From the NCBI GenBank assembly GCA_044220975.1, contig JBGAPZ010000012.1, positions 30,617 through 94,616 of the forward strand: a stretch of 64,000 nt of DNA, read 5' to 3'. Source of the stretch: SZUA-430 sp044220975 (lineage in GTDB: Bacteria > Pseudomonadota > Alphaproteobacteria > Micropepsales > Micropepsaceae). Made by a program: the position numbers and the translations under genes. Numbering within the stretch: position 1 is the stretch's first letter; the number at the start of each line of letters is the position of its first letter. Positions 1 to 8,466 of this stretch are shown here, in pieces. The notes below the pieces were generated by a model. The model ran no database searches. It was not told the origin of the DNA and saw only the letters and a program-made list of their open reading frames with translations.

Positions 1-105
1 AACCGCATCGCCGAGTTCGAGGCCGAAATCACCCGCATGAAAGAGGCGATCAAGGGCAAACAGTCCCAACGCTCCACGGCCGACGCCCTGTTCAAAAAGA
101 CCTGA
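1..105 (+). CDS. DUF1192 family protein, 3' end only
   Basis: Only the last 34 codons lie in the window; the frame opens at base 1 and ends with TGA at 103-105. The residues form an amphipathic, charged helix (RIAEFEAEITRMKEAI) followed by a short tail ending LFKKT, which is the usual C-terminus of the roughly 60-residue alphaproteobacterial DUF1192 proteins. These genes commonly sit next to RcdA and L31, as here. No biochemical function is known to me. The call rests on a short fragment plus synteny. Confidence 0.6.
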   Translation, partial: NRIAEFEAEITRMKEAIKGKQSQRSTADALFKKT

Positions 106-107
106 CC

Positions 108-809
108 TCAGTACGCAATCGCCATGCGTAAATCGCGCGAATCACGTTCGAAAACCTCGGGCGCAAATTTCACTGACTTTTGCAACACGTTTCTCGCGGT
201 CAAAACCAAGACGCACGCGTCCAACAGGTCGTCTGCTTTTGCGCCAGTCCCGCGCAGGCGCTGCAACCAAACGTCTAAATTCGTGAATCCTGCGCGCCCC
301 AATAGGTGCTTGCGTACCGCGAGGCCGTCCGCCGAATGCTTCGAATCAAGCGGCTTCCATTTGTTCAGCCGTGCAAACGCCAGCTCGGGATGCGCCTCGT
401 AAATACGGGCCTGCAATGCTGGCGAAATCGCACGGTCGATTTCGATGATCTTCGGCCTGATCGCCCATATCTGTTTTGAGATGCCGCCGAAGCCCTGATC
501 CTTCGACCACTGATTCGCGATTTGCCAGTCGTTTTGCGCATATTTCAGCGCCCCGCGCGGCAGCGTCTTAAACACGCGAGAACCATGTGGAGAAATGACT
601 TTTCGCGCCGCAACCTCACATTGCCGCACGCCGTTTCTCGAAAGTCCGATTGGCATGTCTACAGCGATGACCTGAGCATCGCTCGCTATCGCGTTCCAAT
701 TCGGTGCAATTCTGAAATTGGCGTCGCGCAGATTCGAACACGCTTCGACGACTAACCATCCGCTCCGGCAACCATCTATGCCGGCGCAGCGCTGCACGTA
801 GCGCGACAT
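108..809 (-). CDS. DUF429 family protein
   Basis: A 233-residue protein opening with GIDGCRSGWLVV and carrying AVDMPIGLS, RKVISPHGSRVF and YEAHPELAFARL. These are the conserved blocks of DUF429, a predicted nuclease-like (RNase H fold) family. The start is placed at the ATG at 809, since the upstream 22 residues are low-complexity and Arg-rich and precede the conserved GIDG block. It ends two bases from the convergent DUF1192 stop. The real substrate is unknown. It diverges from rcdA across about 180 bp that must hold both promoters. Confidence 0.8.
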   Translation of the reverse strand: MSRYVQRCAGIDGCRSGWLVVEACSNLRDANFRIAPNWNAIASDAQVIAVDMPIGLSRNGVRQCEVAARKVISPHGSRVFKTLPRGALKYAQNDWQIANQWSKDQGFGGISKQIWAIRPKIIEIDRAISPALQARIYEAHPELAFARLNKWKPLDSKHSADGLAVRKHLLGRAGFTNLDVWLQRLRGTGAKADDLLDACVLVLTARNVLQKSVKFAPEVFERDSRDLRMAIAY

Positions 810-991
810 GGGTGTTAACTCTCTTTCGCGTGACCGACTGTGCTTTTCGTGCCAAGCTTGGCTCGAAGAATGCAAGCAACGATATCTTAAGCTTGAACTG
901 TGCCGCCCTCATGTTCTTCGATTCGGTTGGGGACATGCGGTCGACGGTTTGAAGCTTCTCTTGGCTGAACCGTCATTCTGGGAAGGATCGC

Positions 992-1534
992 ATGAAGAGT
1001 TGGATTAAAGGGGAAGCGATGGCCTACAGACCCAACGCGGCGGATCCGCAGGTCGCGAACGCTCTGTCGTTCGCCGGCTCCGAACTCTTCAAGCGCACGT
1101 TCGAAGAAGGTATGGCGATGGTCGAAGAGACCGCGTCGTACTTGGACGGCAAGGGCCGGGCTGAATCGAAATTGCTGCCGTCGAAAGCGGCCTTGGCCTA
1201 TGCGGGCGAAAGCATGCGCCTGACGACGCGCTTGATGCAGGTGGCCTCGTGGCTGCTCGTGCAACGCGCCGTCTCGGAAGGCGAAATGACGACCGACGAA
1301 GCGGGCAAGGATAAATACCGCCTCGGCGCACGCGAAATCTGCCGCGGCCGCCGCGCCGAAAACGCCGACCTCCTGCCGGCCAAGCTGCTCGACCTTTTGG
1401 AGCGCAGCATGAACCTGTACGAGCGCGTGGAACGCCTCGACCAGCTGCTCTACGGCAAGGAAGCGATCCCGGCCGCGCCCAGCGTCCACCACCAATTCAA
1501 CCGCCTGCAAGCCGCTTTCGGCCCAGCGGAGTAA
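992..1534 (+). CDS. rcdA: RcdA / DUF1465 protein, regulator of CtrA degradation
   Basis: A 180-residue protein with the DUF1465 core: SELFKRTFEEGMAMVEETASY, LAYAGESMRLTTRLMQVASWLL and QRAVSEGEM. In Caulobacter, RcdA is an adaptor that helps deliver proteins such as CtrA to the ClpXP protease during the cell cycle; that role is transferred here by homology. Two starts are plausible: ATG 992 after GGAAGGATCGC, and ATG 1019 after AAGGGGAAGCG, the second giving 171 residues. The gene is followed by a hairpin and T-tract, so it is probably monocistronic. Confidence 0.8.
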   Translation: MKSWIKGEAMAYRPNAADPQVANALSFAGSELFKRTFEEGMAMVEETASYLDGKGRAESKLLPSKAALAYAGESMRLTTRLMQVASWLLVQRAVSEGEMTTDEAGKDKYRLGAREICRGRRAENADLLPAKLLDLLERSMNLYERVERLDQLLYGKEAIPAAPSVHHQFNRLQAAFGPAE

Positions 1535-1572
1535 AAAGTTACGGGGTGTCATTCGCGAAAAGCGAAGACAAA

Positions 1573-1604
1573 AGGGCGGTCCCAGTGGCCGCCCTAAATT
1601 TTTT
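1573..1604 (+). terminator. Rho-independent terminator of rcdA
   Basis: AGGGCGG (1573-1579) pairs with CCGCCCT (1589-1595), followed by AAA and six T residues (1599-1604). It lies 38 bases after the rcdA stop. Confidence 0.8.
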
Positions 1605-1620
1605 GCCGCTTGGCCCTCGC

Positions 1621-1651
1621 GCAAAACGAAAGGCCCGCTTCCGCGGGCCTT
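1621..1651 (-). terminator. Rho-independent terminator of rpmE
   Basis: AAGGCCCGC (1630-1638) pairs perfectly with GCGGGCCTT (1643-1651) around a TTCC loop. Read on the minus strand the hairpin is followed by TCGTTTTGC. It lies 33 bases after the rpmE stop. Confidence 0.75.
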
Positions 1652-1684
1652 CTAAAGCTAGGGCTGCGTAGTGCCGGCGAAGAA

Positions 1685-1918
1685 CTACTTCTTCGTCGCG
1701 ACGCCGATGCCTTCGAACTTCTTGTTGAACTTCGACACGCGGCCCGCGCGGTCGAGCAGCTGTTGCCCGCCGCCGGTCCACGCCGGGTGCGTGGTCGGGT
1801 CGATGTCGAGCGTCATCACGTCGCCTTCGGCACCCCACGTCGAGCGCGAGAGGTACTTCGACCCGTCGTTCAGAAGAACGGTGATGTAGTGATAGTTCGG
1901 GTGGCCGTCTTTCTTCAT
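1685..1918 (-). CDS. rpmE: 50S ribosomal protein L31
   Basis: A 77-residue protein with the L31 signatures MKKDGHPNYHYI, RSTWG, DIDPTTHPAWTGG and GRVSKFNKKFEG. L31 is a large-subunit protein at the intersubunit bridge. The protein has no cysteine, so it is the zinc-independent (C-minus) form. The ATG at 1918 is chosen because upstream in-frame codons are not conserved-looking. It faces rcdA convergently and has its own terminator. Confidence 0.95.
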   Translation of the reverse strand: MKKDGHPNYHYITVLLNDGSKYLSRSTWGAEGDVMTLDIDPTTHPAWTGGGQQLLDRAGRVSKFNKKFEGIGVATKK

Positions 1919-2085
1919 CTGTCGAAGCCTTGGGTAAACGCAAAAGGGCGGAAAAGAGCGCGCGGATATAACGAAATCCCCTCTGCGGCGCAAGACCGCG
2001 GAAATCTGCGCCTATGCCTCTGGTGACCCCTTAGAGCCGGTGCCATATAGAGCGAACCCGGAAATCACCCAGAAAGCTTGCCCGT

Positions 2086-3900
2086 TTGACCGATAACAGA
2101 GGCGCCGAATTCGCCGCCGCCGTGCAGCGCGAGGCGCAAGGTCGCAGCCGCGGCCGCGACGTGCGGGTGCTACGGCGCCTATTGCCGTTCATGGCCCCCT
2201 ACAAGACCCAGATCGCTGCAGCCTTCGGTTTTCTGCTGCTTTCAACCGGGGCGACCTTGGCGCTTTCGCCTGCGGCCGGACACATGATCGACCACGGCTT
2301 CTCGAAAGAAAACGCCGACGCGATCAACCAATCGTTCCTCTACCTGTTCGGGGTGGCTGCCGTATTGGGTTTCGCAACCGCGATCCGCTTCTACTTCGTG
2401 ACCTGGGTGGGCGAACGGGTCATCGCCGACATTCGCAAAGCGCTCTACAATCACATCCTCGGGTTAAGTCCCGCGTTCTTCGAGGTCACGCGTACCGGCG
2501 AAGTCCTCTCGCGCCTGACAACCGACACTACGCTCATCCAAACTGCGATCGGCTCCAGCGTTTCGATTGCGCTACGCAATTTGCTGATGATCGTCGGCGG
2601 CCTGGGCATGCTGTTCGTAACGAGCCCAAAGCTCACGGGCCTCGTCCTGATCACGGTTCCGCTCGTCATAGTACCGTTGATCTTCATGGGTCGCGTGGTG
2701 CGCGGCCTTTCGCGCCGGAGCCAAGATCGCGTCGCCGACACCAGCGCCTACGCCGCCGAAACGCTGAACGCCGTGCAAACGGTGCAGGCGTTCACGCACG
2801 AACCGGTGGATCGTAATCGCTTCGGTTCGACCGTCGAGGATTCGTTTGCGACCGCCGTAAAGCGCGTCCGCGCCCGCGCGTTCATGACTGCCCTCGTCAT
2901 CGTGCTGATCTTTTCCAGCATTGTCGGCGTGCTCTGGATCGGCGCCCACGACGTGATCTCAGGCACGATGACCGCAGGGCAACTGACCCAGTTCATTTTT
3001 CAGGCGATCTTGGTCGCCTCGGGCGTCGGCGCACTCTCGGAAGTGTGGACCGAAGTCCTGCAAGCCTCCGGCGCCGCCGAGCGGTTGATGGAACTGCTAT
3101 CGACCAAACCGCAAATCGAAGCACCGGCTAACCCCGTCAAGCTCCCGCCTGCGCGCGGCGCCGTGCGCTTCGAGCATGTGACGTTCGAATATCCGATGCG
3201 CCCAGGCATCTCGGCACTCAAGGACTTCTCGCTCGAGATCAATCCGGGCGAGACGATTGCGCTCGTCGGTCCCTCGGGCGCCGGCAAGACGACGGTCTTC
3301 CAACTTCTGCAACGCTTCTTCGATCCGCAGACCGGCCGCGTCCTGGTTGACGGCATCGACGTCAAATCGGCGGCACCGCAAGACGTCCGCGCCCGCCTCG
3401 CGCTCGTCCCGCAAGAAACGGTGATCTTCGGCGACACGGCCTTCGAAAACGTGCGCTATGGCCGCCCGGATGCGACCGAAGCCGAAATCCGCGCCGCCGT
3501 TGAAGCGGCGCAAGCGGCCGAGTTTATCGACAAGCTGCCGAACGGCTACCACACCTATCTCGGCGAACGCGGCGTGACGCTCTCAGGCGGCCAACGCCAG
3601 CGTGTCGCGATCGCCCGCGCCATCCTGCGCGACGCACCGATCCTGCTGCTCGACGAAGCGACGAGCGCGCTCGACGCCGAAAGCGAACGTCTGGTGCAAA
3701 TCGCGCTTGAAAACCTGATGCAGAAGAAAACGACGATCGTCATTGCCCACCGTCTGGCAACCGTTCAACGCGCCGACCGCATCGTCGTATTGGAAGAAGG
3801 CCGCATCGTCGCCCAAGGCACGCACAAAGACCTCGTCGCCGGCGGTGGCCTCTATGCTAGGCTCGCGCGCCTTCAGTTCGCGGGTCTCGCAGCCGAGTAA
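2086..3900 (+). CDS. ABC exporter, fused permease-ATPase (MsbA type)
   Basis: A 604-residue half-transporter. Six hydrophobic segments lie between about residues 40 and 320, followed by a nucleotide-binding domain with Walker A GPSGAGKTT (395-403), Q-loop VPQET, signature LSGGQ (499-503), Walker B ILLLDE (519-524) and H-loop AHRLAT near 557. It would work as an inner-membrane homodimer exporting lipid or drug-like substrates; the substrate cannot be read from sequence. The start is a TTG at 2086. Position beside L31 and RcdA is common for this exporter in alphaproteobacteria. It probably drives the small gene six bases downstream. Confidence 0.88.
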   Translation: MTDNRGAEFAAAVQREAQGRSRGRDVRVLRRLLPFMAPYKTQIAAAFGFLLLSTGATLALSPAAGHMIDHGFSKENADAINQSFLYLFGVAAVLGFATAIRFYFVTWVGERVIADIRKALYNHILGLSPAFFEVTRTGEVLSRLTTDTTLIQTAIGSSVSIALRNLLMIVGGLGMLFVTSPKLTGLVLITVPLVIVPLIFMGRVVRGLSRRSQDRVADTSAYAAETLNAVQTVQAFTHEPVDRNRFGSTVEDSFATAVKRVRARAFMTALVIVLIFSSIVGVLWIGAHDVISGTMTAGQLTQFIFQAILVASGVGALSEVWTEVLQASGAAERLMELLSTKPQIEAPANPVKLPPARGAVRFEHVTFEYPMRPGISALKDFSLEINPGETIALVGPSGAGKTTVFQLLQRFFDPQTGRVLVDGIDVKSAAPQDVRARLALVPQETVIFGDTAFENVRYGRPDATEAEIRAAVEAAQAAEFIDKLPNGYHTYLGERGVTLSGGQRQRVAIARAILRDAPILLLDEATSALDAESERLVQIALENLMQKKTTIVIAHRLATVQRADRIVVLEEGRIVAQGTHKDLVAGGGLYARLARLQFAGLAAE

Positions 3901-3906
3901 AACGTC

Positions 3907-4326
3907 ATGCGCCTGTGGCCTTGCCTGGCAGTTCTTGTTCTCTTGTTGGGACCTGCGCACGCAGCCGACGAGCCCGAGCGCCTGAGCGACCGTCCCAATC
4001 CGTCCGTCACGCTGGTGCCTGCCCCCGGCTGGCGCCTGTCGGCCGTTGCCAGGGTCGAAGTCGAGAACGACATCGCGGTTCTGACGATCGAGGGCGACGT
4101 GTTCAACGCTGCCGACAGCGAACGCCCAAGTCCAACTGTTCGCTTCGCCCTGCAGGACGGCGCCGGACGCGACATCGTCTATTGGACCGTGTTGACCGAT
4201 TTGGAGCGCATTGAGCCGGGAGCCTACGCATCGTTTCGCACTCGCACGGAAACGTCGCTCGAAGGCATCGAAGGCATGGAACACGTTGTCGTAAGCACGG
4301 TCGAGGCAGCCGCGCAGATCGACTGA
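3907..4326 (+). CDS. Small exported protein, FxLYD/DUF3426-like
   Basis: A 139-residue protein with a clear signal peptide (MRLWPCLAVLVLLLGPAHA, cleavage after AHA). The mature part reads VEVENDIAVLTIEGDVFNAAD, RFALQDGAGRDIVYWTV and EPGAYASFRTRTE, the pattern of an immunoglobulin-like FxLYD or DUF3426 beta domain (a new term, a changed quantity, then a truncated range of values). That family assignment is by eye. It starts six bases after the ABC exporter stop and is probably co-transcribed with it, which suggests an envelope accessory role; that is inference. Confidence 0.65.
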   Translation: MRLWPCLAVLVLLLGPAHAADEPERLSDRPNPSVTLVPAPGWRLSAVARVEVENDIAVLTIEGDVFNAADSERPSPTVRFALQDGAGRDIVYWTVLTDLERIEPGAYASFRTRTETSLEGIEGMEHVVVSTVEAAAQID

Positions 4327-4333
4327 ATTGCTT

Positions 4334-5104
4334 CTAAGTCCCGCGCACCAGCACGTCGACGCGGTCGCTGACGCCGTCCGCGGCGCCCCCAAAGGCCAGC
4401 ACATCCACGCGGTCCGGCGTTACGCCTTTCGTGGAGAGGTAGTTGCGGATCGCAAGCGCGCGCGTCAGCGACAACCGGCGCGCCTCGCTGGAAAGATCGC
4501 CGGCTCGTCCGCTGAACGCCGCCAAGCGCACCCGAACGGTCGACTGCAGCAAGCGCGTTGCCAACTCGTCGAGCAACGCCTGAGCTTGCGCGGTAATCTC
4601 GCTCTTGCCCGTCAGAAAGCGTACGCGGCTCATCACTGCAAACCCGTCCAGGGGATTGACGACCTTGGTGCCGGCGAACGGATCGCGCGCAACGCCGCTG
4701 ATCTCGACCGGAAATGCCTTCGTGTCGGAACTGACGATCGTCATCGGAACTGCAGCTTCAGCAGTCGCCGTCGCGGCAGGCGCGGGCTTTGCCGCAACCA
4801 CGGGCGCTGTGGAAGTTGGCGCTGGGGCCGCAACAGGTTTCGGCGTCGCCGGTGCTGTTGCGGCGGCCGTTTCTGGCGGCATCACCAACGTGCCCTCGAC
4901 CCGGGCCGCTTCCATCTCAGGCTTCGGTTTGGGCCGCGCGAGCGACAGCGGACGCACATCGGCATCGGGTTTCGGCCGCGGCGTGGCAACGGGAAGGGCG
5001 TCTAGATTGACGGTGATGCCAGTGTCCGATGACGCGGGCGCAGTGTCTTGCGCGCTGGCAACGCCGCACGCCACGAACACGAACGCAACAAAACCGAACC
5101 GCAT
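4334..5104 (-). CDS. OmpA-family protein with Pro/Ala-rich linker
   Basis: A 256-residue protein: a signal peptide (residues 1-18, ending VASA), a long Pro/Ala/Lys linker (about 20-125), and a C-terminal OmpA-like domain. The domain has VRFLTGKSEITAQAQALLDELA and the repeat RLSLTRALAIRNYLSTKGV, typical of peptidoglycan-binding OmpA folds, although the classic NxxLSxRRA is degenerate here (EARRLSLTRA). The linker suggests a periplasm-spanning reach. It is the last gene of the efp-suhB-ompA run on the minus strand, 32 bases after suhB. Confidence 0.8.
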   Translation of the reverse strand: MRFGFVAFVFVACGVASAQDTAPASSDTGITVNLDALPVATPRPKPDADVRPLSLARPKPKPEMEAARVEGTLVMPPETAAATAPATPKPVAAPAPTSTAPVVAAKPAPAATATAEAAVPMTIVSSDTKAFPVEISGVARDPFAGTKVVNPLDGFAVMSRVRFLTGKSEITAQAQALLDELATRLLQSTVRVRLAAFSGRAGDLSSEARRLSLTRALAIRNYLSTKGVTPDRVDVLAFGGAADGVSDRVDVLVRGT

Positions 5105-5136
5105 GTTAGGGAGAATACAGGATCAGCGGAAAAAAT

Positions 5137-5943
5137 TCACGCGCGACTGCGTCCCTTGAACACTTTCAGCAACGCGCCGTGCAGGTGGCCGTTCGAGGCC
5201 AGAATACTGCCGCTGGTAAGCATGTCCTGCTCGCTCGACAAGTCGCTGACCAATCCGCCAGCCTCCCGCACGATCACGATTCCGGCCGCCACATCCCACG
5301 GCGATAAGCCCCGTTCCCAAAACGCGTCGTAGCGCCCCGCTGCAACCCAAGCGAGGTCGAGCGCCGCCGCACCGAATCGCCGCACCCCCGCGACCTCGGC
5401 CATCATCAAGGACAGTTCGGCTGAGAATTCTTCGCGCTTGGGCGCCGCAATGCCCATGTTCGGAATGCCCGTCGCCACCAGGGCCGTCCCAATCTCCCGC
5501 CGTCCTGACACTCGAAGACGCGTCTCGTTGTGCCAGGCACCCTTGCCCTTCTCGGCGATGAACATGTCGTCGGTGATTGGATTGAACACCAGCCCCGCAA
5601 CCAGTTGCCCTTCGCGCTCCAGCGCGATCGAGATCGCGAAATGCGGCACCCCGTGCAGGAAGTTCGTCGTCCCGTCGATCGGGTCGATGTACCAGCGGTG
5701 CGTCTTGTCGGGCCCTTCGATCGTGCCGCCTTCTTCCATGACGAAGCTGTAGTGCGGCCGCGTGCGCAGCAATTCGTCGTGCAGCACGCGCTCGGCTTTC
5801 GTGTCCGCTTTCGTGACGAAGTCGGCGATGCCCTTGCGCGAGACCTGCAGCTTCTCGAGCTCGCCAAAGTCGCGCACGATCGCCTTGCCGGCCTTGCGCG
5901 CGGCGGCGGTCATCACATTCATCAGCGGCGTGTTGATGGCCAT
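5137..5943 (-). CDS. suhB: Inositol monophosphatase family protein (SuhB)
   Basis: A 268-residue protein with the Mg-dependent phosphatase motifs: MEEGG (69-73), WYIDPIDGTTNF (84-95) with two metal-binding Asp, and WERGLSPWDVAAG near the C-terminus. Length and motifs fit SuhB, which hydrolyses myo-inositol phosphate and in enterobacteria also acts in rRNA antitermination. The ATG follows the efp stop directly (TAG then ATG), so translation is likely coupled. SuhB versus another paralogue of the family cannot be separated by sequence alone. Confidence 0.88.
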   Translation of the reverse strand: MAINTPLMNVMTAAARKAGKAIVRDFGELEKLQVSRKGIADFVTKADTKAERVLHDELLRTRPHYSFVMEEGGTIEGPDKTHRWYIDPIDGTTNFLHGVPHFAISIALEREGQLVAGLVFNPITDDMFIAEKGKGAWHNETRLRVSGRREIGTALVATGIPNMGIAAPKREEFSAELSLMMAEVAGVRRFGAAALDLAWVAAGRYDAFWERGLSPWDVAAGIVIVREAGGLVSDLSSEQDMLTSGSILASNGHLHGALLKVFKGRSRA

Positions 5944-6507
5944 CTAATCCGCGCGCTTGACGTAGGAGGAGTCTTCGGTCGCAACCACGATGCGCGTGCC
6001 CGTTTCGATGAACGGCGGCACCATCACGCGCAAACCGCTTTCGAGTTTCGCGGGCTTGTACGACGACGCGGCCGTCTGTCCCTTCACGACCGGGTCGGCC
6101 TCGACCACGGTCTGCACGACCTGCAGCGGCAACTGCACGCTGATCGGCCGGCCTTCATAGCTTTCGACCTTCACGTCCATGCCGTCGGTCAGGAACGCAG
6201 CGCGCTCGCCCACAAAGTCGGCAGCGATCTCGATCTGATCGAACGTCTCTTTGTCCATGAACGTCAGCATGTCGCCCGACGCATAGAGAAACGTATAGGG
6301 CTTGAAATCGAGTTCGATCTGCTCGACGGACTCGGCCGAACGGAAACGTTCGTTGAGCTTGCGCCCGTCGAACAGATTCTTGAGTTCGACCTGATTGTAG
6401 GCGCCGCCCTTGCCGGGTTTCACCGCCTGCGTCTTCACCGCAACCCAGAGCGAGCCGTCATGCTCGATCACCGCGCCCGGTTTGACTTCGTTGCCTGCAA
6501 CTTTCAT
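5944..6507 (-). CDS. efp: Translation elongation factor P
   Basis: A 187-residue protein of exactly family length. The tip loop reads KPGKGGA, placing the normally modified lysine at about residue 33; the KOW, OB and C-terminal domains are all present (for example the closing block VPPFIETGTRIVVATEDSSYVKR). EF-P relieves ribosome stalling at polyproline. The conserved Lys at the tip predicts an EpmA-type or related modification, but no modification gene is in the window. It heads the efp-suhB-ompA run. Confidence 0.95.
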   Translation of the reverse strand: MKVAGNEVKPGAVIEHDGSLWVAVKTQAVKPGKGGAYNQVELKNLFDGRKLNERFRSAESVEQIELDFKPYTFLYASGDMLTFMDKETFDQIEIAADFVGERAAFLTDGMDVKVESYEGRPISVQLPLQVVQTVVEADPVVKGQTAASSYKPAKLESGLRVMVPPFIETGTRIVVATEDSSYVKRAD

Positions 6508-6536
6508 GGGGGAAGACTTCGTTTCAGAAAATGAGA

Positions 6537-6558
6537 AAGGGCGGTTTTGGCCGCCCTT
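6537..6558 (-). terminator. Terminator-like hairpin after the 2OG oxygenase gene
   Basis: AAGGGCGG (6537-6544) pairs with CCGCCCTT (6551-6558). On the minus strand it is followed by TCTCATTTTC, a weak T-tract. It lies 86 bases after the upstream gene and only 30 bases before efp. A second small hairpin, GCGAGG/CCTCGC with an A5 loop, sits at 6623-6639. Confidence 0.55.
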
Positions 6559-6643
6559 GCGATTGGGCGCGGAACCTATCAGGCGTCCGGCTCCGCTTCA
6601 ATGCGGCGAACCTTGCCATTCCGCGAGGAAAAACCTCGCATCG

Positions 6644-7795
6644 TTAAGAGGTCGCAGAAGGCTCTTGAACGCCGGTTGCCGTGTCGTACTTGCCCACGCC
6701 TTCGCCCAAGTGCGGGTTGTTCTGAGCGCGGATCGCGGCCGCCGCCTCGTCATACAGAAAGGGCAAGAACGCATACCGCCGGCCGCGCGTCACCTTCGTG
6801 ACCGCATGCAGCAACGAACACGAAAACACGACTGCGCCGCCGATCGGAGGCTTGAACGTGCGCATGCCATATTCTGGGAACACGATCCCGCCGCCGTCAA
6901 AGTCCGCGTTCAGATTGATCGAAACGGCGAACCGCCGATGCTCGGTTCCTTTCGTGGTGTTGTCGCGATGCGCGTTGAAATGGCCGCCGTCCTCCACCGC
7001 ATAGCAGGCGACGATGTAGCGCTCCATGCGGGTGGCGTCGAACTGATGCACCTTCTTGATTTCAGGCGTGATCCGCCGCTGCACGCGGTGTTGAATGTCG
7101 GTGATCAAATCCTGGTCGGTGAGCGCCGTATCGCGGCGCACCTTGATTTCGGCGTTCTCCCGCAAGACCGTCTTGCCGTCGACTTCGCTCATGAACCCCG
7201 ACAGCTTGCCGCCTTGCGTTTCGTAGGTGCTTATCAGGCGCTCGCACAGCGCAGGCTCGAACACAGACGGCAACACGATGATCGGCGGAGGAATGTCGAC
7301 GCCTGCATGGCGTTCCGGCGGCGGCAACGCCGCCACGTAGTCAAGCGTCTCCTTGGCGCGCGCAGCAGGGTCGCTGCCGAACGGTACCACTTTAAGCACC
7401 CGCAGCATCGGGTCGAGCACGCACCAAAGTTGGCGCACCGTGACCCGCCCCTTTATCGTCGTCGCTTCCATGGCGAGCGCGCCGTAGAGCTGCGCCGCCT
7501 CGCCGTCGAAGTCCCAATAATAGCGAATGCCGGGGATCTGATCTTTGACGTTCGCTTGTTGATCTGCGCTGTCGTTCGACACGAAGAAAAGCGACGCGTG
7601 CGCGTCGTCGAACAGGGCGCGTCGCGCCGCGACGGCCTGCAAAGCCGCCTGCGAACGCGGGTCGCGCATCGAACCTAAGAAGCACATCACGACATACCGG
7701 CCGCCCGCTTTGTCCAGGCGCACGCCGTCGAACGACGGCGTCGGCAACCGCACCCACGGCGCGGGATCGCCGGGCAAAAGAATGCGATACTTCAT
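6644..7795 (-). CDS. Redoxin-like domain fused to a 2OG-Fe(II) oxygenase
   Basis: A 383-residue, two-domain protein. Residues 1-160 resemble an AhpC/TSA redoxin (LLPGDPAPWVRLPT, VRYVV-type core strand), but where the peroxidatic motif PxxxTxxC should be it reads GSMRDPRS, so catalytic peroxidase activity is unlikely. Residues 170-350 form a prolyl-hydroxylase-like double-stranded beta helix: HRD supplies His276 and Asp278, LLH supplies His330, and Arg340 fits the 2-oxoglutarate-binding residue. The start is set at ATG 7795; a TTG at 7810 is possible. The substrate is unknown. The gene lies 26 bases after thiE on the same strand. Confidence 0.8.
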   Translation of the reverse strand: MKYRILLPGDPAPWVRLPTPSFDGVRLDKAGGRYVVMCFLGSMRDPRSQAALQAVAARRALFDDAHASLFFVSNDSADQQANVKDQIPGIRYYWDFDGEAAQLYGALAMEATTIKGRVTVRQLWCVLDPMLRVLKVVPFGSDPAARAKETLDYVAALPPPERHAGVDIPPPIIVLPSVFEPALCERLISTYETQGGKLSGFMSEVDGKTVLRENAEIKVRRDTALTDQDLITDIQHRVQRRITPEIKKVHQFDATRMERYIVACYAVEDGGHFNAHRDNTTKGTEHRRFAVSINLNADFDGGGIVFPEYGMRTFKPPIGGAVVFSCSLLHAVTKVTRGRRYAFLPFLYDEAAAAIRAQNNPHLGEGVGKYDTATGVQEPSATS

Positions 7796-7821
7796 AGCGG
7801 TCGAACCCAATTCCAGCCGGA

Positions 7822-8466
7822 CTATGCAAGGCCCCGGCGGCGCGCAGCAACGGCTTCGAATATCTCATTGAACCGCTTAACCGCCGCTTGCGGCCCGTCA
7901 AGATGGTCCCAAACCCCGCTGGCTACGGCAAGGAAGTCTGCGCCCGCCTCGACCAGCGGTAAGGCATTTTCAACCGTGATGCCGCCGATCGCGACGCAAG
8001 GTGCCTCCATGATCTCCTGCCACCAGGTCAAAATCTCTGGGTCAGCTTGCGTCTTCGCATCCTTCGTCGTGGTCGGATAGAAGGCGCCGAACGCGACATA
8101 GTCCGCGCCCGCTTCGACCGCATCCATCGCAAGGTGCCGCGAGTTGTGACACGTCACCCCGACGATCTTGTCCGGGCCCAGCAACGCGCGCGCGTCGGCA
8201 TAGGGCGCATCTTCTTGCCCAACATGCACGCCGTCCGCGCCTAGCTTCTTCGCAAGGTCCGGCCGGTCGTTGACGATGAACGCAACGTCGCGCGCCTGAG
8301 CGATCCGCATCAAGCGCTCGCCCGTGCGCAAAACCTCGTCGTCCGAGACGTCTTTCAGGCGCAGCTGCAGCGAAGCGACATCGCCGGCGCCAAGCGCTCG
8401 GCCCAACGCGTCATCGAACGACGCGTCGAGCCTGGGTGGTGTGATGAGGTAGAGGCGGCAGCGGAT
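7822..8466 (-). CDS. thiE: Thiamine-phosphate synthase, non-canonical start
   Basis: ThiE joins HMP-diphosphate and thiazole phosphate to make thiamine phosphate. Visible motifs are RLYLITPP, LQLRLKD, FIVNDRPDLA, GVHVGQED, VGVTCHNS, DYVAFGAFYPT and AIGGITVEN. Conserved sequence runs upstream of the first usual start codon (TTG 8406), through RLYLITPPRLDASFDDALG, back to an ATC at 8466-8464 that overlaps the fba stop as TAATC. No ATG, GTG or TTG exists in frame between the preceding in-frame TGA and 8406. I therefore extend the gene to 8466 as an apparent AUC start or a base error for TAATG. It is the last gene of the glycolytic run. Confidence 0.85.
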   Translation of the reverse strand: MRCRLYLITPPRLDASFDDALGRALGAGDVASLQLRLKDVSDDEVLRTGERLMRIAQARDVAFIVNDRPDLAKKLGADGVHVGQEDAPYADARALLGPDKIVGVTCHNSRHLAMDAVEAGADYVAFGAFYPTTTKDAKTQADPEILTWWQEIMEAPCVAIGGITVENALPLVEAGADFLAVASGVWDHLDGPQAAVKRFNEIFEAVAARRRGLA

